A stretch of 64,000 nucleotides of DNA from RGIG5612 sp050944475 (GCA_050944475.1 JBMNRD010000001.1:1-64000); one strand, 5' to 3'; positions 17,816 through 26,143 are shown, numbered from the stretch's first letter. The notes: generated by a model from the sequence alone, not told the origin. Program-made: numbers and translations.

Positions 17816-17957
17816 TTTCACTTTGTATATATTTTGAGCCACATAACTTATCTATACACTCTTCCAAACTCTCGGTAATTATATGCACGGCCTTCGGACA
17901 TATTTGCATACAAGCACTGCAGCCCGAGCATCTTTCCATATTCGTTAGACCTATCAT
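17799..17957 (-). pseudogene. Truncated 4Fe-4S ferredoxin domain (52 aa)
   Basis: A short minus-strand frame from ATG 17957 (AGAGGT upstream) to TAA 17799. Residues 7-22 read MERCSGCSACMQICPK, a C-x2-C-x2-C-x3-C-P [4Fe-4S] motif. It then diverges and stops after 52 residues. The motif at the extreme N-terminus fits the CoF420 hydrogenase/dehydrogenase beta-subunit-like proteins found beside pyruvyltransferases in many exopolysaccharide loci, whose remaining 300 or more residues are absent here. A free small ferredoxin is less likely because only one cluster motif is present. The 3' end overlaps the convergent epimerase gene. Confidence 0.6.
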
Positions 17958-17979
17958 TTTAAATAACCTCTTTAATTTC

Positions 17980-19137
17980 TTAACGCCGGCGTTTTCTCAA
18001 AAACTCCTTGTAAGTAAATAATTTACCGATAGTATATGCAAACCACGGTTTGGGATCGTCAGACCAGTAAACCACATCCTTCGTATTCTTCCAGCTAAAC
18101 CATGACGGCTCACACCTGAATTTGTCCGGTGACTTAAAAAACCACGGTATTTCCGCATGAAAATGACGTGTCAGCTGACCAAAAACCGTATTTACCGGGT
18201 ACTGTTCAATCTCCGCATCACAGGCCATTTCAAGCAATAACTTAGCAACATTGTATCCGCATTGCATGCTTAAGCGTATGCTAGCAGGTATCCGACCGTT
18301 TATTTCCATCAGCTTCGGCTCACCGGTCTTGATATCTACCATAAATGACAGTGCCGCAACGCCTTGCCAGTTCATGGACTTAAGCAGCTTTACCGAATAA
18401 TCTATTGCCTCCGGGTGGTCAATCGACCTTATAAGCGATGCAGTGCCCGCATCAATGGGGAACCATCTTAGCACCTCATCAGCATATGCCATACATGCAT
18501 TTCCCTTGCCATCCATAAAAAGAATGGTCCCAAGTCGTTTTTCATAATGGACGAACTCCTGCAGGACATATTCATCCAAATCTATTTTTTTCTCGTCAAT
18601 ATATTCCCAAAAATTTTCTTCATCTTCAAATTTATGGAATCCGATGGAGCCCATTCCGCTGCGCGGTTTGATAATCAGCGGAAATTCAACTGTTTTTAAG
18701 TAATCTTCAACGCTCTGTCCGGACAGCCTTGTGCATGGCATGGGAATGTTCAGCTCGGCCGATTTCTCAAAAGTCTTCTGTTTGTCAAAGGCATTCATAT
18801 AAGACTGCCTGCTTGCACATGCCAGTCTGACATACTTCTTTAGTTCATCTTCGTTTTGCGTAACAAGGTTGGTGCTCATCTCGCAAACCGGCAAAATCAC
18901 ATCATATTTGCCGGTTTGAAGCAATTCCGTAAGAAACGGAATATAGTCATCTCCGGTTGTGGATATGCGCGAGTCTAATATTTTCTCATGAGGTATATTG
19001 GAAGCATATCCCACATCCAATCTTGACGAACATAATACGGCTATATGACAGCCCAGCTGCTTAAGTCCGTGAAGAATAGTCAATGTCTGCCTTGCTCCGC
19101 CACTTGTAACCAGCACTCTGATTTTTGTAAAATCCAT
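17980..19137 (-). CDS. ATP-grasp enzyme of the polysaccharide locus
   Basis: A 385-residue protein with the ATP-grasp fold. It has an N-terminal Rossmann-like part (IRVLVTSGGARQTLTILHGL), a central KQKTFEKSAELNIPMPCTRL and PLIIKPRSGMGSIGFHKF (ATP-binding Lys and Gly-rich loop), and a C-terminal metal/ATP acid motif in PKLMEINGRIPASI. Such enzymes ligate a carboxylate to an amine; in glycan loci they may attach amino acids. ATG 19137 has GGGAAGG nine bases upstream and follows the previous stop by 19 bp. The longer frame to 19194 would overlap the neighbour. The substrate is unknown. Confidence 0.85.
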   Translation of the reverse strand: MDFTKIRVLVTSGGARQTLTILHGLKQLGCHIAVLCSSRLDVGYASNIPHEKILDSRISTTGDDYIPFLTELLQTGKYDVILPVCEMSTNLVTQNEDELKKYVRLACASRQSYMNAFDKQKTFEKSAELNIPMPCTRLSGQSVEDYLKTVEFPLIIKPRSGMGSIGFHKFEDEENFWEYIDEKKIDLDEYVLQEFVHYEKRLGTILFMDGKGNACMAYADEVLRWFPIDAGTASLIRSIDHPEAIDYSVKLLKSMNWQGVAALSFMVDIKTGEPKLMEINGRIPASIRLSMQCGYNVAKLLLEMACDAEIEQYPVNTVFGQLTRHFHAEIPWFFKSPDKFRCEPSWFSWKNTKDVVYWSDDPKPWFAYTIGKLFTYKEFLRKRRR

Positions 19138-19156
19138 ACTATATGGCCTTCCCGCT

Positions 19157-19846
19157 TTAATTAAATCCCAGCCCCTCCCGGGCCTGTGCTTCATATCTTG
19201 TATAAGGGAATTCCCTTTTCTTTAGAACCGCTATTTCCAAAATAAGCTTTACCGTTCTGAAAATACAATACAAGTCAATCCCTATGCCTCTCTTCTCAAC
19301 ATACATCCTTGCCAGTTCTCTGCGGACGGGAAGAATATTTCTCATATATTCATCATTATCCGTTACGAATAAATCTCCGTGGGCATAATCAAACAGGCTG
19401 TCAAGGCATGCCAGCCCCGGCTTCACCTCCGCTATGCACGAATACTTGCCGACATAGTCTTTAGTTGCCCTATCCATGAGAATCGGACGCGGTCCCACGA
19501 CAGACATCTGCCCTTGTAAGATATTCAGCAACTGCGGCAGTTCGTCCAGCTTGGCCTTTCTTATGAAGCTGCCGAACCTGAAAACCCGCGCATTGTTAAC
19601 AAATTTTCTTTCACTCTTTTGTCCTTCAGCCTGAGGAATAAAAAGGTGCATGGAACGGAATTTATACATAGTGAAAGGGCGGCTATTACGGCCTGCCCTC
19701 GTTGAAGTATAAAAAACAGGACCTTTGCTGGAAACCTTGATTCCTATGATGCAGATTATCCATACGGGTGATAAGACAATAATTGCTATCAACGAGCTGA
19801 TTATGTCAAATCCTCTTTTTGTAATCTCATAAAACGGTTTCTTCAA
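19157..19846 (-). CDS. Short-form phosphoglycosyltransferase (PglC-like)
   Basis: A 229-residue monotopic enzyme that primes glycan synthesis on undecaprenyl phosphate. One N-terminal membrane hairpin (about 14-37, IISSLIAIIVLSPVWIICII) is followed by the catalytic domain with MYKFRSMHLF, KAKLDELPQLLNIL and SVVGPRPILM. It lacks the four-helix N-terminal half of the protein at 257. The start is TTG at 19846, with AGAGGA six bases upstream; a nearby ATG is out of frame. A second priming enzyme suggests that the locus builds, or once built, two different glycans. Confidence 0.9.
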   Translation of the reverse strand: MKKPFYEITKRGFDIISSLIAIIVLSPVWIICIIGIKVSSKGPVFYTSTRAGRNSRPFTMYKFRSMHLFIPQAEGQKSERKFVNNARVFRFGSFIRKAKLDELPQLLNILQGQMSVVGPRPILMDRATKDYVGKYSCIAEVKPGLACLDSLFDYAHGDLFVTDNDEYMRNILPVRRELARMYVEKRGIGIDLYCIFRTVKLILEIAVLKKREFPYTRYEAQAREGLGFN

Positions 19847-19861
19847 AGCATGTCCTCTTTG

Positions 19862-20521
19862 TTATTTTATTTCACGTATAAGCATGAACGCCTCGGCCGC
19901 CTTCACGTTTACGGTTGCTCCGCGGAGCTTTGCCAGCGCCTCTATAGCCTCCAAAGAACGCAAATCAGGAAAATCGTATATCTGCGACTTGAAAAATGCC
20001 AGTGCCTGTTTCTTGCCCTCAATATAATCTGTAATGTCCTCAAATACATTGGGTATAAATGCGCTTGTCTCATCCGGCACATTGATTCCCGTCTCCGACA
20101 GAGTCTCATACGCATAAATACGGGCGGGAGAATACTTTTCCTTTGCCCGCAATGCCACCATTGCGGCATCGGCTGTTATTCTGTGATCCTTTTGCATATC
20201 ACCCCAAAAAGGAAGATAAACCTCATCTGCCCGGACCTCATTTATCACATCAGCAAATGCCTTGTTAAGCTCTTCCCTTGGATATGTTTCCAGTTGATTT
20301 GCCGCAAAGGGCATTCCTATGTATCTGTCAATTCCGCAAAATTCATGGGCCCGTTTCATTTCGGCATGTATGATTTTAGCGTTGTCCGGCAGTTCTTGTC
20401 CTTCCCGGGCAGTAACCACACAAATAGTTACGTTGCCGCCTGCGGCCTTTCTTTTCAGTATGGTGCCTCCTACGCCGAGTATTTCGTCATCGCGGTGAGG
20501 TGCAAATATCAAAACATTCAT
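19862..20521 (-). CDS. PIG-L/LmbE-family deacetylase
   Basis: A 219-residue zinc-dependent N-deacetylase-like protein. It opens MNVLIFAPHRDDEILGVGGT, with the His and Asp-Asp of the family's zinc/catalytic motif (AHPDDE), and ends with a family-typical helical part. Members remove the acetyl group from GlcNAc-linked substrates, so a free amino sugar in the glycan is a reasonable guess. It lies 12 bp after the aminotransferase and before the short priming transferase. Confidence 0.88.
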   Translation of the reverse strand: MNVLIFAPHRDDEILGVGGTILKRKAAGGNVTICVVTAREGQELPDNAKIIHAEMKRAHEFCGIDRYIGMPFAANQLETYPREELNKAFADVINEVRADEVYLPFWGDMQKDHRITADAAMVALRAKEKYSPARIYAYETLSETGINVPDETSAFIPNVFEDITDYIEGKKQALAFFKSQIYDFPDLRSLEAIEALAKLRGATVNVKAAEAFMLIREIK

Positions 20522-20533
20522 CTGTATTTCCTT

Positions 20534-21772
20534 TCAAACCTGCGCTTCAAAGCATTCCCTGATAATCCTGATTATCACATCCTGCTCTTCTTCGGTCATC
20601 TTATTGTCACTTGGCAGACACAGGCCTCTTTCGAAGATATCTTCATTCACCGGTGCCGCCCCGTCCCTTGCGGTGATAAACTCATTGGCCGCGTAGATAG
20701 GCTGCATGTGCATGGGCTTCCAAATCGGTCTTCCCTCTGCATTGTACCTGGCAAGAGCCTCCAGTATATGGGCAGGACAACTCTTGCCCGGCTCCCTCAC
20801 ATAAGTGGCAAAGCAATCGGTCATTGTCTGCCGGCACATAGCTTCTTTATTTACGGTAAGGCAGGACAACCAGTAATTTGGAACACAGCCCTCCGGAATC
20901 GGATTCATCCGAACCGGGAGATCCGCAAGTCCCTCCTTATATCTTTCATAAATGGCCCTTTTCTGAGCGATATGCTCATGAAGATGCGACGCCTGGCCCC
21001 TTATTACTCCTGCGATTACATTGCTCATGCGGTAATTGTAGCCCACCCACTCATGCTGGTACCAGGGGGCGTTTTCTCTGGACTGGGTTGACCACTTGCG
21101 TGCCAGATCCGCAGCCTCTTTATCAGGGGTAAGCAGCATACCCCCGCTTGAGCCGGTGATAATTTTATTGCCGTTAAAAGAAATGATGTTGTATGCTCCG
21201 AAAGTTCCGGTCTGCCGTCCCTTATAGGTAGCACCCAAGGATTCGGCGGCATCCTCTATCATGACGGCTCCGTGCTCCTTGCATATTCCGACAATCTCCT
21301 CAAGCTTTGCGGGAGTTCCGTACAAATTGACAAGAACCACTAATTTAACCTCGGGATATAGCTCGAAAGCCCTCCTTAACGCTTCAGGGTCCATATTCCA
21401 GCTTTCGTATTCGGAATCGATATATACGGGCACTCCGCCCTCATATGTCATCGGATTAACTGTCGCGGCAAAGGTCATATCGGAGCAAAACAATTTTTTG
21501 CCCTCCAACGCTCCATGGCCGGTCTTTGCCTTTCCGTACAGCCTCTCGCCGGCAAGTTTTGCCGCAAGATGAAGCGCCGCCGTGCCGCAACTGAGCCCCA
21601 CACCATATTGATTGCTCAGCATCTCGCCGAAAATCCGTTCTACCTCATTGATGTTCTCACCGACAGTGGACATCCAGTTGGTATCGTAAGCTTCCGTCAT
21701 ATACTTCAGCTCATCCCCATGCATTGTGGGTGACGAAAGATATACTCTTTTTTCAAGCGGTTTAATGGTCAT
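20534..21772 (-). CDS. DegT/DnrJ/EryC1/StrS-type sugar aminotransferase
   Basis: A 412-residue PLP enzyme that aminates keto-sugars. It shows GLSCGTAALHLAAKLAG (phosphate-binding region), VMIEDAAESLGATYKGRQTG and the PLP lysine in ISFNGNKIITGSSGGMLLT, in the family order. ATG 21772 has GGAAGGG upstream; a longer frame to 21799 lacks a ribosome site. It is likely to act on the 4-keto sugar from the dehydratase at 8883. Its promoter, leader and first codons exist as a second copy at 15461-15614. Confidence 0.92.
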   Translation of the reverse strand: MTIKPLEKRVYLSSPTMHGDELKYMTEAYDTNWMSTVGENINEVERIFGEMLSNQYGVGLSCGTAALHLAAKLAGERLYGKAKTGHGALEGKKLFCSDMTFAATVNPMTYEGGVPVYIDSEYESWNMDPEALRRAFELYPEVKLVVLVNLYGTPAKLEEIVGICKEHGAVMIEDAAESLGATYKGRQTGTFGAYNIISFNGNKIITGSSGGMLLTPDKEAADLARKWSTQSRENAPWYQHEWVGYNYRMSNVIAGVIRGQASHLHEHIAQKRAIYERYKEGLADLPVRMNPIPEGCVPNYWLSCLTVNKEAMCRQTMTDCFATYVREPGKSCPAHILEALARYNAEGRPIWKPMHMQPIYAANEFITARDGAAPVNEDIFERGLCLPSDNKMTEEEQDVIIRIIRECFEAQV

Positions 21773-21876
21773 TTTTCCCTTCCTGCAAATAGTTTGCACA
21801 CAAAAACTGCCTTTCGGCCATAACTTGAGTAATTATAACTTTAGGAAGAGGATATTGCAACCTTTTCCCCATGTCT
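21723..21876. repeat. Direct repeat, copy 2 (promoter, leader and start of aminotransferase)
   Basis: The intact counterpart of 15461-15614, in the same orientation 6262 bp away. It spans the first codons of the aminotransferase, its leader and its promoter. Recombination between the two copies would remove everything from 15.5 to 21.7 kb. Confidence 0.85.
21832..21860 (-). promoter_or_regulatory. Sigma-A-type promoter for the aminotransferase operon
   Basis: Minus strand: -35 TTGCAA (21855-21860), 17-bp spacer, -10 TATAAT (21832-21837). The transcript leader of about 55 nt contains a GGCC-GAAA-GGC-like hairpin that is conserved in the other copy. Confidence 0.7.
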
Positions 21877-21913
21877 TTTCCGTAAGTGTCTGTGAAAACT
21901 CTCTGAATCTTTG

Positions 21914-21978
21914 CTGTGATTATCTGCGGAAAATTCCCGTGTTTTCCTGTGATTATCTGTGAAAACTCCCCGTGTTTT
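21914..21978. repeat. Imperfect tandem repeat, two 33-bp units
   Basis: Units 21914-21945 and 21947-21978 both run ctgtgattatctg, then a purine-rich stretch, then ccgtgtttt. A decayed third unit may precede them (about 21887). They lie between the aminotransferase promoter and the end of the MmgE/PrpD gene. Confidence 0.6.
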
Positions 21979-21991
21979 TACCGCAGGGAGT
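21965..21991 (-). terminator. Weak possible terminator after the catabolic operon
   Basis: The inverted repeat ACTCCC/GGGAGT has a 15-nt loop just past the stop of the 21998-23344 gene. On the minus strand only four T follow; the longer T-run is on the plus strand. It overlaps the tandem repeats, so the call is weak. Confidence 0.35.
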
Positions 21992-21997
21992 ATTTTT

Positions 21998-23344
21998 TTA
22001 AATCAGCGACATGGGGTTTACAAAGATTTTCTCTCCTTTGATGTCCTCTATTACCGCAACAAGCCTGTCTATCAGGGCATCGTCAGCCTGCCCCGCCGCG
22101 CAAGTTCTCAGCTTGGCAATTATGTCCTCGCGTGTCAGCGGCTTTTCCGGATCACCCTTCGGAACAAGAACGGTCTCTGTGAGAATCTCGCCGTTGTTTT
22201 TTTCTATCTCTACCCTCGCCCCGCGTATTGCGGCTTTGCGGTTTTCCATTGATTCATCGGGGATAATTTCTATTTTTTCTATCAGAGCGACCATTTCTTC
22301 TCCGATATGAAAGTTATCCATATCGGCAATTCCGTATGTGCCGTTTTTCAGAGCGCAAGCCGTGGTGTAGTGAATCGAAAACTTTGTATCGTCCCCATCC
22401 TTGGGATAACGGATTTGTCCCGCAAGTTTGATTGCATTCGGGTAAATATATATGTCTACTTTTTTTATTTCCTCCGGCCTTACCTGAGATGAGAGGTTGA
22501 CCGCCGCCTCTATGGTGCAATGGGTATGCCTGCAGGAGGGATAAAGCTTAAAATAACAGTCATGAAGCAGAAGATGGTCACCTTCGAGCAGCATTTCCTC
22601 GTGAACCTTATCTGTCACTGCATGAAACCAGCCGTTCGGTCCTTCCAGGGCCTCTTCCGGGCCCTTCACCCCTTCATTTGTCAGCATTGCCGCAAACACT
22701 CCGTTTTCCGCAGCCTTTCCCGGATTCAGCGGCTTTATGGCCGGTCTGGAATCCCCGTATGAAAGAAGTCCTCCCGAAAGGGTGGTTGACAGGGCGACGG
22801 CATCCTCTATCCCTTGAGCATCCAATCCGAAAAGCCTGGCACAGGCGGCGGTACAACCCAATGTTCCCGCCATCCCCGTGGAATGAAAGCCCCTCTTTAC
22901 AAGACCGGGCTGGGCGGCGGCCGAGATTCTTATATAAGCCTCGTAGCCGGTTGCAAGGGCAATAAGCACGTCCTCTCCGGACGAGCCCAGCTTGTCGGCC
23001 AGCGCAAATACCGCAGGGATTACATGTACACCTGCGTGTCCCATGGCTTTTTTGTTTCCGTCATCCAACTCCGCTCCGTGCCCATAGGCGGAATTCATAA
23101 AGGCTGCCGCCGTTGCCGGAAACTTTCGCTTCTGCCGGAAAACGCAGGCCTCCTCCGCCCCCTCGCGGCTTAACACCACGTTTTCAATTGCCCGGTTAAA
23201 GGGGGCGTTCTGTCTGTAACCTGCAAACATTGCCCCGAAGAAATCCGTAACAAGAAGGTGCAGATGATCCTTGTCCTTCTTTGATAATACCTGTATTTTA
23301 TAAAGACTTTCAGCCAGATCTTTTGTTATTTTTTTATTTTCCAT
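21998..23344 (-). CDS. MmgE/PrpD family protein (copy A)
   Basis: 448 residues. The family includes 2-methylcitrate dehydratase, cis-aconitate decarboxylase and iminodisuccinate epimerase, all acting on branched di- or tricarboxylates. Visible hallmarks are GHGAELDDGNKKAMGHAGVH and VHVIPAVFALADKLGSSGED, then GFHSTGMAGTLGCTAACARL, AIKPLNPGKAAENGVFAAML and the YPSCRHTH motif. It is the last gene of the operon and follows a second MmgE/PrpD gene by 37 bp. The two copies share the layout but are clearly diverged, so they probably have different steps or form a heteromer. Confidence 0.9.
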   Translation of the reverse strand: MENKKITKDLAESLYKIQVLSKKDKDHLHLLVTDFFGAMFAGYRQNAPFNRAIENVVLSREGAEEACVFRQKRKFPATAAAFMNSAYGHGAELDDGNKKAMGHAGVHVIPAVFALADKLGSSGEDVLIALATGYEAYIRISAAAQPGLVKRGFHSTGMAGTLGCTAACARLFGLDAQGIEDAVALSTTLSGGLLSYGDSRPAIKPLNPGKAAENGVFAAMLTNEGVKGPEEALEGPNGWFHAVTDKVHEEMLLEGDHLLLHDCYFKLYPSCRHTHCTIEAAVNLSSQVRPEEIKKVDIYIYPNAIKLAGQIRYPKDGDDTKFSIHYTTACALKNGTYGIADMDNFHIGEEMVALIEKIEIIPDESMENRKAAIRGARVEIEKNNGEILTETVLVPKGDPEKPLTREDIIAKLRTCAAGQADDALIDRLVAVIEDIKGEKIFVNPMSLI

Positions 23345-23381
23345 GTTATCGGCCTTTTCTTCTGCTTTGTGTTGTTTCTGT

Positions 23382-24692
23382 TCAGCCCATTATCATCTTG
23401 TATATTCCGTCCGCAGCCTCGTATTCGACTCCGGCAAATTCCATCAGACCGTCATAGCGCTCCCTGAATTCCTCGTCGCTTAAAGGATTTTCCGGCTCTC
23501 CCTTGGGAAAATCCACTCTCTCCTCAAAAACTCTGCCGTCTTTAAGCACGATTTTGACAACTGCCGCCTGTATGTCCGGAAATGCCCTGCTCAGCTCATC
23601 TTCTGCCTTCACCCTGACCCGACGGGTCAGCGAAAGGAGCTTCTCATCCGCAACATTTTCCTCGCTGAATTCCGAAAGCCCCGCTCTGCCGAATACAAGG
23701 CCGGCCGCCACACTGTACGGAATGCTCATTTTTGCGGAATATGAACCCCGAATGTCGGTATGGTCATGCCCCGCAACCGCCAGATCGTAGGTCTTTACCT
23801 CAATATCCTCAATCTCTTCCGGGCGAATTTCGCGGGCGTTTCGTATTTTTACCGCCGCCTCGATTGACGGATGCGTGTACCTACAGGATGCATAGGGCTT
23901 GGTATATGTCTTCATAATCGCATAGGTGCCGTTAAGCAAGGGCTCCTTAAGCTCAATGTCCTCCCGGCCGGTCATCATTTTCAGGAAGCCTCTGCCTCCG
24001 AGCGGGTCGTGATGCCCCTTAAACCCGGCCTTCCCCAGCTGAAGCGCGGTAAGAGCCAAAAGGGCTGTTTTCGCGACATTATAGGGTTTCAGCTCAGAGC
24101 CGTCATCCAATACCTTCAGCATTCCCGAGGCCGCCACACAGGCTGCGGCAAATGCATGAAACCGCTCCTCTTTGCTGAAATCCAACATATAGGCTGCCGC
24201 AAGGGCGGCGCCTAAGGTGCCGCAGGTTCCCGTGGCGTGATAACCCATGGCCTTGTGACCGGGCTGGATTGACACCGCCATGGTGTAGGATGCCTCGTAG
24301 CCTGTAACCGCAGCCCGCAGTATTTCCTCAAGTTCTTTCCCGTGCCTTTGAGCAAGGGGAATCAAGAGTGAGAAAATCGGCGAACCCAGATGGATTATCC
24401 CGGAGTTGGTTCCGTCGTCAAAATCGAGAGCATGAGCATTGAGCCCGTTCAGAAAAACAGCTTCTTTCAGGGCCATCTTCCTTCCGGTTCCTATTGCTTC
24501 AAAGGCGCCTTCTTCGGGCATGGCAAATTCAAAGTATTTATCCAGCTTGTCCTTTTGAAAGTATGCCCCGGCAAATGTTACCGCAACATAGTCGGTCAAA
24601 GACTGCCTCGCCCTTTTCATCACAGCATCCGGTATGCTGCTGCCTGCGACCTTGTCTATTGCTTCCAAAAAATGTATCGTTATATTCTCCAT
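23382..24692 (-). CDS. MmgE/PrpD family protein (copy B)
   Basis: 436 residues with the same hallmarks as copy A: LNAHALDFDDGTNSGIIHLG, GYHATGTCGTLGAALAAAYM, LKPYNVAKTALLALTALQLG and YASCRYTHPSIEAAVKIRN. It carries FDDG where copy A has LDDG. The ATG has a GGAGG site six bases upstream. Upstream neighbours are a class I hydratase and a C-C lyase, so a dehydratase, isomerase or decarboxylase role on a polycarboxylate is likely; the substrate is unknown. Confidence 0.9.
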   Translation of the reverse strand: MENITIHFLEAIDKVAGSSIPDAVMKRARQSLTDYVAVTFAGAYFQKDKLDKYFEFAMPEEGAFEAIGTGRKMALKEAVFLNGLNAHALDFDDGTNSGIIHLGSPIFSLLIPLAQRHGKELEEILRAAVTGYEASYTMAVSIQPGHKAMGYHATGTCGTLGAALAAAYMLDFSKEERFHAFAAACVAASGMLKVLDDGSELKPYNVAKTALLALTALQLGKAGFKGHHDPLGGRGFLKMMTGREDIELKEPLLNGTYAIMKTYTKPYASCRYTHPSIEAAVKIRNAREIRPEEIEDIEVKTYDLAVAGHDHTDIRGSYSAKMSIPYSVAAGLVFGRAGLSEFSEENVADEKLLSLTRRVRVKAEDELSRAFPDIQAAVVKIVLKDGRVFEERVDFPKGEPENPLSDEEFRERYDGLMEFAGVEYEAADGIYKMIMG

Positions 24693-24763
24693 GAAATTCC
24701 TCCGGGTAAATATCCTGCATATCAGATTAACCTATTCTTCGGTTTTAGTCTACCCTGTTCAGT

Positions 24764-25627
24764 CTACCCTATATCCGGAATATCCACGGACGCCAGTCGC
24801 GGCTCAAAGCAGCAACAAGGCCTTAAGCAAACCACCCTGACGCCGCTCGCCCTTTGTGACCCCACTTTAAGGAAAGTACTTAAAACCGAGGTTTTTCCGT
24901 GAAGTCCCAGGGCTCCCACGTTGCATTTATTTACCCGGTCCGTAATTTCCCGCTCAAGCGGACTTTGAACATCATGCCTGCCGTCCACTTGCGCCTGCTC
25001 CATAAGAGCCGCCGCCTCATACTGGGACCTGCCGATTCCTATACAAAGAGTACATGGCGAGCACCCAAGCAGGCGTACGCCCTCCTCCGCCCATTTTACA
25101 ATCTCATCCACAACAGCCTCCACGCTGTGCTCATGGTAAACCCTATAGGTCCTGCCGCGGATTGCCGGGCCTCCCCCCTGCATAAGTATATGAAGGCGCA
25201 GCACGTCATCTTCTATCGTCCTGACCTGAAGCGGCGCTGGAATTACTCCCCCGGGATCCTCATCAAGGCCCCCTGACTGGTCAAGGCGCTGCCTGTCATC
25301 TCCCAGAATCCCCATTGGGCGGCCGGGCAGTTTTCTTAAGCCCGACGCAATGCCCTCCCGGATTATTTCCATCAGCTCGCCGCTTAAAGCCCGTCCCTTG
25401 CCGATGTCAAGGAGCAGGTGGGGAATCCCCGTATCATCACAAAGGGGACTGCGATTCTTTTTCGCAGCCCTTGCATTTTCCAAAATCTGCTCCATTACCC
25501 AGCGGGAATGCTCCGATGTTTCGATTTTGACGGCCTTCTCATAAGCCTTTATCTTATCTTGTGAAAACGTCGAACTCGCCGTAACAAGAGTCTCCCCTAT
25601 CAATTCGATTATTTCTTCCCTTTTCAT
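24764..25627 (-). CDS. Class I fumarase/L-tartrate dehydratase-type hydratase, alpha subunit
   Basis: 287 residues. The family uses a [4Fe-4S] cluster held by three Cys to add or remove water from fumarate, tartrate, mesaconate or similar acids. Candidate ligands are in RSPLCDDTGIPHLLLDIGKG, in the CSPCTLCIGIGRS stretch and near the C-terminus (RVVCLRPCCCFEPR). NVGALGLHGKTSVLSTFLKV replaces the usual GPMGLGGKTT. ATG 25627 has GGGAG upstream; the TTG at 25630 is less likely. The partner beta subunit follows 12 bp earlier in the transcript. The CCC near the end and the altered first motif suggest a non-fumarate substrate. Confidence 0.87.
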   Translation of the reverse strand: MKREEIIELIGETLVTASSTFSQDKIKAYEKAVKIETSEHSRWVMEQILENARAAKKNRSPLCDDTGIPHLLLDIGKGRALSGELMEIIREGIASGLRKLPGRPMGILGDDRQRLDQSGGLDEDPGGVIPAPLQVRTIEDDVLRLHILMQGGGPAIRGRTYRVYHEHSVEAVVDEIVKWAEEGVRLLGCSPCTLCIGIGRSQYEAAALMEQAQVDGRHDVQSPLEREITDRVNKCNVGALGLHGKTSVLSTFLKVGSQRASGVRVVCLRPCCCFEPRLASVDIPDIG

Positions 25628-25639
25628 CAAAGCTCCCTT

Positions 25640-26143
25640 TCATGCAAAAATGGACTTGCCGCAAGCGGCGGCGATGATAACCGGATACTCTTCGACCTTC
25701 AGTTCATAAAAGGCCTCTATCCCCAGCTCGGGGAAGGCGACGAGTCTCCTGCTGAGAGTCTTATCTTCCAAAAGAGCCGTAACCGGAGGAATAATCGCGA
25801 ACACCGACCCGTGCTCCTTAAGCGCCTGAACGGTTTCGGCGGAAATCTCCCCCTTGCCCAAGTGCATCCTGACTCCCCTTTCGGAAAGAGGAGAAATGCT
25901 GCTTTCAATCTCCAACTTATTGCTGGAAGTGGGGCCGACCCCGGCGGGACTTACCGCAGTGTGAAAAATTACCGCGCCCTCCAATTCTATGCATAACTCT
26001 TCAAGCCTGCCCTCTTCGGCCGCCTTTACAATCCGCGGCAGAACCGCATCACGGCCGCAATAAATATTTCCGGAAACATAAACCGTGTCCCCTGCCCGCA
26101 GCCGGTCGATATCCTCCCTTGTCAAGGGGGTATTAAGTGTCAT
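25640..26143 (-). CDS. Class I fumarase/tartrate dehydratase-type hydratase, beta subunit
   Basis: 167 residues, the swivelling domain that completes the active site of two-subunit class I hydratases. It shows VYVSGNIYCGRDAVLPRIVK (R-D-A), the GPTSSNKLEIESSISPLSER stretch corresponding to GPTTS-R-M, and MHLGKGEISAETVQAL. It pairs with the alpha subunit at 24764. The usual GPT-Thr-Ser/Arg-Met motif is altered to Ser-Ser-Asn-Lys, again pointing to a substrate other than fumarate. Confidence 0.88.
   Translation of the reverse strand: MTLNTPLTREDIDRLRAGDTVYVSGNIYCGRDAVLPRIVKAAEEGRLEELCIELEGAVIFHTAVSPAGVGPTSSNKLEIESSISPLSERGVRMHLGKGEISAETVQALKEHGSVFAIIPPVTALLEDKTLSRRLVAFPELGIEAFYELKVEEYPVIIAAACGKSIFA

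Noticed and set aside
19850..21091. 413-codon open frame on the plus strand
   Set aside because: It lies antisense to the PIG-L deacetylase and DegT aminotransferase genes, which have clear family motifs, and its product has no recognisable domain. It is a shadow frame.
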